NCBI GenBank assembly: GCA_910578765.1
Contig: CAJTRW010000021.1
Coordinates: 3,853 to 33,468, forward strand
Direction: 5' to 3'
DNA: 29,616 nucleotides
Origin: an uncultured Christensenella sp.
GTDB lineage: Bacteria; Bacillota; Clostridia; Christensenellales; Borkfalkiaceae
The notes beneath the pieces were generated by a model. That model made no database searches. It was given only the letters and a program-made list of their open reading frames with translations, and had not been told where the DNA came from. The translations under genes and the position numbers were made by a program. Each line of letters opens with the position of its first letter. Position 1 is the first letter of the stretch. This document shows positions 7,861 through 14,531 of the stretch, piece by piece.

Positions 7861-8912
7861 AAAAAATTCTGCAAGATTTGAGCTTTTCCGAGCTTGAAAA
7901 TTTAATACTCTCGCTCGGAGAAAAAAAGTACCGCGCGAAGCAGCTTTACGACGGGCTTATGCGCGGCAAAAAAATATCCGGAATAAACGTGCCCGCGGAT
8001 CTGCGCGAAAAGCTTGCCGCGGAATACGAGGACGAGCCCGTTAAAATAATTAAGACCCTGACGGCCTCCGACGGAACGGAAAAATACCTGTTTTCCCTTG
8101 CGGACGGAAACATAGTAGAGGGTGTTTTAATGAAGTACGAGTACGGCTATTCGCAGTGCGTTTCCACGCAGGTCGGTTGCCGTATGGGCTGTAAATTTTG
8201 CGCAAGCACGCTGGGCGGACTTGTGCGCAATCTTACCGCGGGTGAAATAATTGCTCAAATTCTGACGGTCAACGCCCTGCATGCGGTAAATCGCGGCGGA
8301 AGTGCCGCGGCAAGGGCTGTGAACAAAGTGGTTTTAATGGGCAGCGGAGAGCCGCTTGACAACTACTGTAACGTAATAAAATTTTTGCGCAACGTCACAG
8401 CCGCGGGCGGAATAAACATTTCGGCGCGCAACATTTCGCTATCCACGTGCGGTATTGTTCCGAAAATTTACGCGCTCGCGGACGAGGGTATTGACGTAAA
8501 TCTTTCGATTTCCCTGCACCAGACAACGGACGAGGGACGCGCGCGGACCATGCCCGTAGCCAAAAAATATTCCATTGCGGAAATTTTAAAGGCGTGCGAT
8601 TATTACTTTGAAAAAACCGGCAGGCGGTATATTTTCGAGTATACTTTGATAGACGGAGAAAACTGTGACGGACGGCATGCCGACATGCTTGTTTCGCTTT
8701 TGAAAGGGCGTTGCTGCCACGTGAATCTGATAAGACTGAACGAGGTAAAGGAGCGTAAGCTTTCCGCCGCGACCGAAAAAAAAGCTTACGAATTTTGCGC
8801 CCGTCTTGAAAAGGGCGGACTTTCCGCAACGGTGCGCCGCCGCGTCGGCGCGGATATAGGCGGCGCGTGCGGACAGCTTCGCGCGGGATATTTGAAAGGA
8901 GAAAACATATGA
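7857..8912 (+). CDS. rlmN: Dual-specificity 23S rRNA/tRNA adenine-C2 methyltransferase RlmN
   Basis: A 351-aa radical SAM enzyme that methylates A2503 of 23S rRNA and A37 of some tRNAs. The iron-sulfur motif CRMGCKFC has cysteines 108, 112 and 115. GSGEPLDN is the SAM-binding segment and SLSTCGIVP the methylated-cysteine-acceptor region. The C-terminal GADIGGACGQL carries the second conserved catalytic Cys. Length is typical. It starts with ATG in a 4-bp overlap with the hydrolase and ends in another ATGA overlap with rpe. The prpC-prkC-rsgA genes that follow rlmN in B. subtilis are missing. Confidence 0.97.
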   Translation: MKKILQDLSFSELENLILSLGEKKYRAKQLYDGLMRGKKISGINVPADLREKLAAEYEDEPVKIIKTLTASDGTEKYLFSLADGNIVEGVLMKYEYGYSQCVSTQVGCRMGCKFCASTLGGLVRNLTAGEIIAQILTVNALHAVNRGGSAAARAVNKVVLMGSGEPLDNYCNVIKFLRNVTAAGGINISARNISLSTCGIVPKIYALADEGIDVNLSISLHQTTDEGRARTMPVAKKYSIAEILKACDYYFEKTGRRYIFEYTLIDGENCDGRHADMLVSLLKGRCCHVNLIRLNEVKERKLSAATEKKAYEFCARLEKGGLSATVRRRVGADIGGACGQLRAGYLKGENI

Positions 8913-9577
8913 CTACAAAAATAGCGCCCTCCATACTTTCGGCGGATTTCTCCGTCATGGGGGAAACGGTAAAAAAGCTTGAAAAAAGCGGCGCGGATTT
9001 AATTCACTGCGACGTAATGGACGGCAGCTTTGTAGAGCCGATAACTTTCGGCGGGCAGATGGTAAAAAATATCCGTCCGCTTACAAAGCTTACCTTGGAC
9101 GCCCACCTTATGGTCGAGCACCCCAAAACCCAGATAAAGTTTTTTGCGGAGGCGGGCGCGGACATAATAACGGTACATTATAAAGCTTGCAGAAAGATAT
9201 CCGAAACCTATCTGGAAGAAACTTTGCGCCTTATCAAGTCCTACGGTGTTAAGTGCGGCGCGGTGGTTAATCCGGATGTTCCCGTGGAAAATATTTTCCC
9301 CGTTTTTCCCCTGTGCGACATGGTCGTGCTTATGTCGGTATTCCCGGGCTACGGCGGACAGAAGTTCATTCCCGAAGTATTCGAAAAAATAAAAACTGCG
9401 CGCGCCTATGCCGTAAGTATCGGACGCGCGGATATGGATATAGAAATTGACGGTGGCGTTACGGAAGAAAACGCCGCAGAAATACGCGCCGCCGGCGCGA
9501 ACGTGCTTGTCGCCGGTTCGGCGGTGTTCAAATCGTCCGATATGGCGGCGACTGTTTCAAGACTTAAAAACAATTAA
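8909..9577 (+). CDS. rpe: Ribulose-phosphate 3-epimerase
   Basis: A 222-aa TIM-barrel enzyme that interconverts ribulose-5-phosphate and xylulose-5-phosphate. IAPSILSADF, HCDVMDGSFV, LDAHLMVEHP, VVNPDVP, MSVFPGYGGQKFIPEV, DGGV and AGSAVF are all present and in order, covering the metal and phosphate ligands. Of the possible starts I chose ATG 8909, which gives the family's normal N-terminus and has AAAGGAG 7 nt upstream; an upstream in-frame ATG would add 14 residues that overlap rlmN. It is the last clear gene of the first operon. Confidence 0.97.
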   Translation: MTTKIAPSILSADFSVMGETVKKLEKSGADLIHCDVMDGSFVEPITFGGQMVKNIRPLTKLTLDAHLMVEHPKTQIKFFAEAGADIITVHYKACRKISETYLEETLRLIKSYGVKCGAVVNPDVPVENIFPVFPLCDMVVLMSVFPGYGGQKFIPEVFEKIKTARAYAVSIGRADMDIEIDGGVTEENAAEIRAAGANVLVAGSAVFKSSDMAATVSRLKNN

Positions 9578-9595
9578 CCTTTTTATATTTCCACG

Positions 9596-9626
9596 CATAT
9601 AATAATTGTGCGGAGACGCGTCTCCG
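9596..9626 (+). promoter_or_regulatory. -10-like box and 16-bp perfect palindrome before the SpoVM-like gene
   Basis: CATATAAT (9596-9603) contains a perfect TATAAT and differs at one base from the sigma-E -10 consensus CATACAnT. No convincing -35 of either type lies at the right distance. CGGAGACGCGTCTCCG (9611-9626) is a perfect palindrome with no loop and lies where transcription would begin. It could be an operator, or the remains of an rpe terminator, but no T-run follows. A mother-cell promoter here would fit a SpoVM gene; that is inference. Confidence 0.35.
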
Positions 9627-9648
9627 TAAAAATTATGGGGGATAAGTT

Positions 9649-9717
9649 ATGACTATAATTTGCATTAAGCCGCCCAAACCCGTCAGGTTTATTTTAAGGC
9701 GCATCTGCCGCAAATGA
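9649..9717 (+). CDS. spoVM: SpoVM-like sporulation micro-protein (22 aa)
   Basis: A 22-codon ORF with a ribosome site GGGGGAT 6 nt before ATG. The peptide has I6, K7, P9, K10, I15 and R17 at the same positions as B. subtilis SpoVM, a 26-aa amphipathic helix that senses the curvature of the forespore membrane and anchors SpoIVA. It is basic (about one third Lys/Arg) with hydrophobic residues between. Its position after rpe and before rpmB-asp23-fakA-recG is exactly that of spoVM in B. subtilis. It lacks the GG at 13-14 and is 4 residues shorter, and it has extra prolines at 8 and 11. It overlaps the next gene as ATGA. Sequence match alone would be weak; with position and ribosome site it is good. 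Confidence 0.72.
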   Translation: MTIICIKPPKPVRFILRRICRK

Positions 9718-10649
9718 AGTACGTCGACATGCACTGCGACACGCTGACGGCGTGCTTTGACGCGGGCGCGGGACTTGCGGATAAAGGCTTTCAGGCAAGC
9801 TATGATAAACTGAACAAAAGCGGGTGCGCGGCGCAATGCTTTGCGGTTTTTACGCAAGGCGACGGCTCCGCGCTTCGCTTTGAAAAGTACCTTTCTTATT
9901 TCTACTCTGAAATAAAAAGACTGGGCATAAAGCAAATTCTTTGCACGGCGGATTTGGACGGCTGTATCCGTTCGGGCAAAACGGGCGCAATTCTCACCGT
10001 GGAAAATCTCGGCTTTATAGGCGACGACCTTAAAAAAGCGGAAGCCCTTTCCTCGTACGGCGTAAAAATGGCGTCGCTTGTATGGAACTATGAAAACGCG
10101 CTGGCAATGCCCAACCTGAAATTTGCGGACGGCATTCCGCTTTTTTCCGAGAGGGAAAGCGGTGGGCTTACGCCGCTCGGCGAAAAGGCGGTGGAAATGC
10201 TCGACGCGCTGAAAATAATAATAGATATTTCCCACCTGTCGGACGGCGGCGCGCTGCAAATTTTAAAAAACAGAAAAATTCCGATTGTCGCAAGCCACTC
10301 CAACGCGGCGGCGGTGTGCGGGGTTGCGCGCAATCTTACCGATTCGCTTATAAAAAAAATCGCCGACTGCGGCGGCGTAATAGGCGTGAATTACTGTAAG
10401 GATTTTCTCGGGCGCGGCGCGACCTTTGCGGATTTGCTCGCCCACGTGAAGCATATCGTAAACGTCGGCGGCGACGATGCCGTAGCCCTCGGCGGCGACT
10501 TTGACGGAATACCGGCCCCGCCCGATTTGGAGGACTGCCTTAAAGTCCCCGCGCTTTTGCAATATTTACAGGATAATCTCGGTTACCGTCTGACGCGTAA
10601 GCTCCGTCATGAGAATTTCACACGGGTGTTCCGCGCGGTCTGCGGTTAA
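9714..10649 (+). CDS. Membrane-dipeptidase family (M19) zinc peptidase
   Basis: A 311-aa protein of the renal dipeptidase family, which cleaves dipeptides using two zinc ions. Expected ligands are visible: H7 and D9 in DMHCDT, E97 in TVENLGF, the His in DISHLSDGG and the His in SHSNAAAVC. ARNLTD and LGGDFDGI are further family motifs. There is no signal peptide, so it is probably cytoplasmic. The ATG overlaps the stop codon of the SpoVM-like ORF, implying co-translation, and it may therefore be made in the same cell type. This gene is not in the B. subtilis block. Roles in peptide or peptidoglycan-fragment turnover are inference. Confidence 0.92.
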   Translation: MKYVDMHCDTLTACFDAGAGLADKGFQASYDKLNKSGCAAQCFAVFTQGDGSALRFEKYLSYFYSEIKRLGIKQILCTADLDGCIRSGKTGAILTVENLGFIGDDLKKAEALSSYGVKMASLVWNYENALAMPNLKFADGIPLFSERESGGLTPLGEKAVEMLDALKIIIDISHLSDGGALQILKNRKIPIVASHSNAAAVCGVARNLTDSLIKKIADCGGVIGVNYCKDFLGRGATFADLLAHVKHIVNVGGDDAVALGGDFDGIPAPPDLEDCLKVPALLQYLQDNLGYRLTRKLRHENFTRVFRAVCG

Positions 10650-10653
10650 GTTG

Positions 10654-10682
10654 TTGCATTCCGGCTTCCGCCGTGATATAAT
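10654..10682 (+). promoter_or_regulatory. Promoter of the LRR lipoprotein gene
   Basis: TTGCAT (10654-10659), 17-bp spacer, TATAAT (10677-10682) with TGA before it (extended -10). Only 9 nt separate the -10 box from the ATG at 10692, and there is no Shine-Dalgarno, so the mRNA would start at or within about 3 nt of the start codon. Confidence 0.65.
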
Positions 10683-10691
10683 AAACGCGTT

Positions 10692-11705
10692 ATGAAAAGA
10701 AAATTCACGGCATTAATTGCGATTGCCGCAATCGTTTTAACGTGCGTCCCCGTATTTTCGGGTTGCAGCGGTAAACAGGTTTACACCCTGAAAGAGGACG
10801 AACAGGGCAAGTATTATTCGGTAAGCTATTCGGGGTATTCCCCCTCGCTTAAAGGCAGACTGGAAATCCCTGCCGAGCATGACGGTATCCCCGTAAAGGA
10901 GATAGAGCGGGAGGGGTTTGCCGGCGGAAATCTTACGTCGGTCGTTATCCCCGCCACCGTCACCAAGATAGGCGACGCGGCGTTTGCGCACAATTACCAG
11001 CTTGAAGAAGCAAGCTTTGCCGACGGCTCCGCAATAACGGAAATTGCCCGCGGAATGTTCGGCTTTTGCCAGTCTTTGCGAAGTATCGCAATTCCCGAAA
11101 CCGTAAAGGAAATAGGGATTGCGGCGTTTTTACACTGCGAAAGGCTTTCCGCAATAAATCTGCCGCAAGGTCTTGAAAAGATAAACGATCAAGCCTTCGA
11201 GGGGTGCTACGAAATTACGCAGGCGGAGTTTCCGCAAACCCTTTCGTATATAGGCGAACGCGCTTATTACAGTACGGGTCTTAAAAAAGTCGTTATACCC
11301 GACAGCGTGCGCGACGAAATAACCACCGACGGCGAAGGAAAGGAAAAAACCGTGCGCGCTCTCGGCTACGGTGCGTTTCATACCTGTCTTTCGCTTGAGG
11401 AAGCGACTGTCGGAAGCGGCGTAACCGAGCTTCCCGCAGGAACCTTTGCGGCATGTTCGTCTCTCAAAAAAGTTACGCTTTCTTCAAGTCTGAAAAAGGT
11501 GGAGGGCGCGGTTTTCAAAAACAATAATCTTTATTGCGGACACGCCTTCTTCGGTTGTTCCGCGCTCGAAGATATATATTTTAACGGCAGTAAAGAGCAG
11601 TGGGCGGCATTGAAGGAAAATATCGACAATAAACCGTACAAGTATAACAATGTAACGTACGATAATTCCCCCGTGCTTCGCGCAGCCGTGCATTATGTAC
11701 AGTAA
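10692..11705 (+). CDS. Leucine-rich-repeat (BspA-type) lipoprotein
   Basis: A 337-aa secreted lipoprotein. Residues 1-24 form a signal peptide (KRK, hydrophobic stretch) with a lipobox ending FSGC, so Cys25 would carry the lipid. The rest is built of BspA-like LRR_5 repeats: cycles such as LTSVVIPATVTKIGDAAFAH, LRSIAIPETVKEIGIAAFLH, LSAINLPQGLEKINDQAFEG and LKKVTLSSSLKKVEGAVF. Such proteins are often surface adhesins or sensors in gut Clostridia; the target here is unknown. It interrupts the conserved block between spoVM and rpmB and has its own promoter. A strong shared terminator follows. Confidence 0.88.
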   Translation: MKRKFTALIAIAAIVLTCVPVFSGCSGKQVYTLKEDEQGKYYSVSYSGYSPSLKGRLEIPAEHDGIPVKEIEREGFAGGNLTSVVIPATVTKIGDAAFAHNYQLEEASFADGSAITEIARGMFGFCQSLRSIAIPETVKEIGIAAFLHCERLSAINLPQGLEKINDQAFEGCYEITQAEFPQTLSYIGERAYYSTGLKKVVIPDSVRDEITTDGEGKEKTVRALGYGAFHTCLSLEEATVGSGVTELPAGTFAACSSLKKVTLSSSLKKVEGAVFKNNNLYCGHAFFGCSALEDIYFNGSKEQWAALKENIDNKPYKYNNVTYDNSPVLRAAVHYVQ

Positions 11706-11718
11706 AGAAAAATAAAAT

Positions 11719-11749
11719 AAAAGGCGTGCGCTTGCCGCGCACGCCTTTT
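11719..11749. terminator. Bidirectional intrinsic terminator between the LRR gene and rpmB
   Basis: AAAAGGCGTGCG (11719-11730) pairs perfectly with CGCACGCCTTTT (11738-11749) around a 7-nt loop. The T tract on each strand lets it serve the plus-strand LRR gene and the minus-strand rpmB, which converge here. Confidence 0.9.
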
Positions 11750-11766
11750 GCGTTGTTAAAATAAAT

Positions 11767-11949
11767 TTAAGCTCTTTCTACTGTTTTAAGGCACCTTGTG
11801 CAAACGTAACCCGTTACCGCTTTGCCGCCGGAAACATAGGAAACCTTCTGGACGTTGGCTTTGAAAGTCCTTCTCGTCCTTCTCTTGGAATGGCTGACGT
11901 TGTTACCGGAAGTCTGACCTTTACCGCAAACGCTGCAAACTCTCGACAT
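11767..11949 (-). CDS. rpmB: 50S ribosomal protein L28 (zinc-ribbon form)
   Basis: A 60-aa ribosomal protein starting SRVCSVCGKG, with SHSKRRTRRTFKANVQKV, the L28 signature, and a C-terminal CTRCLK. Cysteines 5, 8, 50 and 53 form a zinc-binding pair, the C+ version of L28. GGAGG lies 8 nt before the start on the minus strand. In B. subtilis rpmB is also divergent from yloU at this position, so orientation and location agree with the syntenic block. Confidence 0.96.
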   Translation of the reverse strand: MSRVCSVCGKGQTSGNNVSHSKRRTRRTFKANVQKVSYVSGGKAVTGYVCTRCLKTVERA

Positions 11950-12011
11950 ATATTTGTACCTCCGTGGGATTTTAAGCTAAAATAAAGCCGCTTAGACAAA
12001 CGACCTTAAAT

Positions 12012-12040
12012 AATATATCACCTGACGGACAAAAAATCAA
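12012..12040 (-). promoter_or_regulatory. rpmB promoter
   Basis: Read on the minus strand: TTGATT (12035-12040), 17-bp spacer, TATATT (12012-12017). The start site would be near 12005, giving a leader of about 55 nt with a small TAAGC/GCTTA hairpin before the ribosome site. Confidence 0.5.
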
Positions 12041-12132
12041 TCAAAAACGGCGGGAAAGTTTAATTTTTTTTATTTTTTACAAAATAATTTATGTAAAGGT
12101 TAATCAAAAAAGGTAAAATCTCTCAAATATTC

Positions 12133-12161
12133 TTGCAAAATATTATTAATTGGTATAAAAT
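12133..12161 (+). promoter_or_regulatory. Promoter of the asp23-fakA operon
   Basis: TTGCAA (12133-12138), 17-bp spacer, TAAAAT (12156-12161). It lies in an A/T-rich stretch (12056-12165) between the divergent rpmB and asp23 genes, in which I see no other gene. Confidence 0.6.
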
Positions 12162-12215
12162 ATTTAAGTGAAAGCCGATATTTTCAGGCTTCGCATTTAT
12201 CGGACGGGAGTAATT

Positions 12216-12566
12216 ATGTCAGTAAGTACCAGCAACGTATACGGTAAAATATCAATATCCGACGCCGCCATCGCAAAGGTGGCTAAAAACGCTACGCTGG
12301 AATGTTACGGTATAGTGGAAACGGTTTCGCGCCGTTTTACCGACTCTTTGACCGAGCTGATAAGAAAACAGCCCGGCGGACGCGGAATAAAGGTCGTGAC
12401 CTCCGGCGACAGAATTTTTATCGATATATACGTAATTATCAAGTACGGCGTTTCTATAAACGCCGTAGCGGAATCGCTCAAAGAGGGCGTAAAATACAAG
12501 GTTGAAAAGTTCACCGGCATGATTGTCGATACCGTGAACGTAAACATAATAGGCGTAAAATTGTAG
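12216..12566 (+). CDS. Asp23/Gls24-family envelope stress protein (YloU-like)
   Basis: A 116-aa protein with the Asp23 fold: VYGKISISDAAIAKVAKNATLECYGIVE, then RGIKVV, DIYVIIKYGVSINAVAESL and a C-terminal VDTVNVNIIGVKL. Family members sit at the membrane or link lipid and cell-wall functions. The ATG at 12216 is preferred over an in-frame ATG at 12168 because GGGAG lies 7 nt upstream of it and the family starts there. It is followed by fakA, its usual partner in Bacillota (yloU-yloV). Confidence 0.92.
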   Translation: MSVSTSNVYGKISISDAAIAKVAKNATLECYGIVETVSRRFTDSLTELIRKQPGGRGIKVVTSGDRIFIDIYVIIKYGVSINAVAESLKEGVKYKVEKFTGMIVDTVNVNIIGVKL

Positions 12567-12653
12567 ACGGCTGTACTTATTTATTAAGTGCGGCTTTTAC
12601 GCGTTCAGTTTTCAACCCGTACAAATCTACAAACCCCTAATAAAAGGAGTATT

Positions 12654-14306
12654 ATGCAGAAAACCATCAACAGCACCGAGTTCCGTAAAATGGTCGTAAG
12701 CGGTGCCAGAATGCTTGAAATAAACAGGGCCAAGGTCGACTCCCTGAACGTTTTCCCCGTACCCGACGGAGATACGGGTACAAACATGTCGCTTACGTTG
12801 CAGTCCGCCGTAAAGGAAATGAACGGCTGCTCCTCAAACCGTTTTCAGGAAATTTGCGACGCGGTTTCCAAGGGCGCTTTAAAGGGCGCGCGCGGCAATT
12901 CGGGCGTAATTTCTTCACAGATTTTCAGGGGCATTTGCTCCGTTTTGAAGGACACAAAGGAAACTTTCGATACAAAAAACTTCGCCAAAGCGCTTGAAGA
13001 AGGCACAAAGGTGGCTTACAGCGCGGTGTCCATTCCCAAGGAAGGAACAATTTTAACCGTAGTAAGACTTATGAGCGAGTCCGCCTCCAAGCTTGCTTCC
13101 AAGCATAAGGACTTTGTCGAGTTTTTCAATGCCCTCATAGCCGTCGGCGACGAGGCGCTGGCTCAAACGCCGGAGCTTCTTCCCGTTCTCAAAAAGGCGG
13201 GCGTGGTCGACTCCGGCGGCGTCGGACTTATGATGATAATGCGCGGCTTCCTTGCGGCGATTTCGGGCGAGGATATAGGAACCGACAGCATACCCACCGA
13301 AGCGCAGACCTCCAAAAACGAGGATACCGTTTTCGGCGACAATTCGGATATAATAAATCTCGACCTCGGCGATATAGAGTTTGCGTATTGCACGGAGTTT
13401 TTCATAATACATTTAAAGCAGATGACTACGCTTGCGGATATAGATAAGCTTAAAGAAAAGCTTATGAGCATAGGCGACTCCGTTATCTGTATCGGGGATC
13501 TGGAGCTTGTAAAGGTTCACGTTCATACAAACACCCCAGGCGTTGCGTTGACCTATGCGCTGGAACTGGGCGAGCTTGACAGACTTAAAATAGAAAACAT
13601 GCTTGAAGAAAACCGCGAGCTTAAAGCCAAGCTTGAAGCGGAAAAGAAGGAAATGGGCATGCTTGCAATCTGTGCGGGCAGCGGACTTGAAGAGCTTTTC
13701 AAGGATTTGCTGTGCGACAGAGTAATAGAGGGCGGTCAGACCATGAATCCCTCCGCGCAGGACATAGCCGACGCTGTGCAGAAGATTAACGCTTCGAACG
13801 TGTTCGTATTCCCCAACAACTCCAACGTAATTCTCGCGGCAGAGCAGGCAAAAGCCCTGGTCACGGGCAGAACGATACACGTAATTCCCACCAAAAACGT
13901 GCCGCAGGGCTTTGCGGCGGCGTTGCAGTTCAATCCGGAAGCTTCCGTTCCCGAAAACAAGACCAATATGACCCACGCAATAGATAACGTGGCTTCGGGA
14001 CAGGTAACTTACGCGGTGCGAAACACCACCATGAACGGCTTCAAGCTTAAAGAAGGCGATATTATAGGGCTTGACAACAAGCGCATACTTGCCAAGGGCG
14101 AAAACGTGGACGAAACCACCTTGAAGCTTATAAAGGCGTTGAAAAACGACGAGCACGAGGTTATAACCCTTTACTACGGCAAGGACGTAACCGAGGAAGA
14201 AGCCGAGGCGCTTGTCGCCAAGGTGCAGGAGGAATACCCCGACTGCGACGTGGACTTCCACTTCGGCGGTCAGCCCGTATATTATTATATGGTATCGTTA
14301 GAATAA
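12654..14306 (+). CDS. fakA: DAK/DhaL-domain protein YloV, fatty acid kinase catalytic subunit FakA type
   Basis: A 550-aa protein with an N-terminal DhaL-like ATP-binding domain. Its nucleotide/Mg site is PVPDGDTGTNM (D38 and D40), and GARGNSGVI follows. The central region has VKVHVHTNTPG and the C-terminal half is the DegV-partnering region, ending in VDFHFGGQPVYYYMVS. FakA phosphorylates fatty acids bound to FakB (DegV family) in many Bacillota. AAAAGGAG lies 7 nt before ATG 12654; an upstream in-frame ATG at 12588 has no ribosome site. No FakB gene is in the window. Kinase activity is inferred from the family. Confidence 0.93.
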   Translation: MQKTINSTEFRKMVVSGARMLEINRAKVDSLNVFPVPDGDTGTNMSLTLQSAVKEMNGCSSNRFQEICDAVSKGALKGARGNSGVISSQIFRGICSVLKDTKETFDTKNFAKALEEGTKVAYSAVSIPKEGTILTVVRLMSESASKLASKHKDFVEFFNALIAVGDEALAQTPELLPVLKKAGVVDSGGVGLMMIMRGFLAAISGEDIGTDSIPTEAQTSKNEDTVFGDNSDIINLDLGDIEFAYCTEFFIIHLKQMTTLADIDKLKEKLMSIGDSVICIGDLELVKVHVHTNTPGVALTYALELGELDRLKIENMLEENRELKAKLEAEKKEMGMLAICAGSGLEELFKDLLCDRVIEGGQTMNPSAQDIADAVQKINASNVFVFPNNSNVILAAEQAKALVTGRTIHVIPTKNVPQGFAAALQFNPEASVPENKTNMTHAIDNVASGQVTYAVRNTTMNGFKLKEGDIIGLDNKRILAKGENVDETTLKLIKALKNDEHEVITLYYGKDVTEEEAEALVAKVQEEYPDCDVDFHFGGQPVYYYMVSLE

Positions 14307-14531
14307 GCGGCTCGCGAAAATTTGCTTCTAATCTGCGAAGCAAATTTTCCGTGATTTGAAAGGCTCTGCCTTTCTTTGCGCAATCATAAGGGTAAACTTA
14401 TGATATAATTGTGCAAATTCAAACCGCCGTGGTGCAGGTATGCACAAATTGAGCAAAAGCGCGGTTTTGCTTGCGCCGTTAATTATTTCAGATAATAAGG
14501 GGAAGACGAACGTCTTCCCTGAAAGTTTAAT
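14307..14531 (+). other. Hairpin-rich 225-bp gap between fakA and recG
   Basis: No ORF. It holds five inverted repeats: GAAAATTTGCTTC (14316-14328) with 14337-14349; GAAAGGC (14358-14364) with 14368-14374, followed by a T-rich TTTG, a possible fakA terminator; ATCATAAG with CTTATGAT around 14382-14403; AGCAAAA with TTTTGCT (about 14452-14471); and GGGAAGACG (14500-14508) with CGTCTTCCC (14511-14519). An extended -10 TGATATAAT (14401-14409) may start recG transcription. The last hairpin ends 12 nt before the recG ATG. B. subtilis has the sdaAB-sdaAA genes here. Confidence 0.6.
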
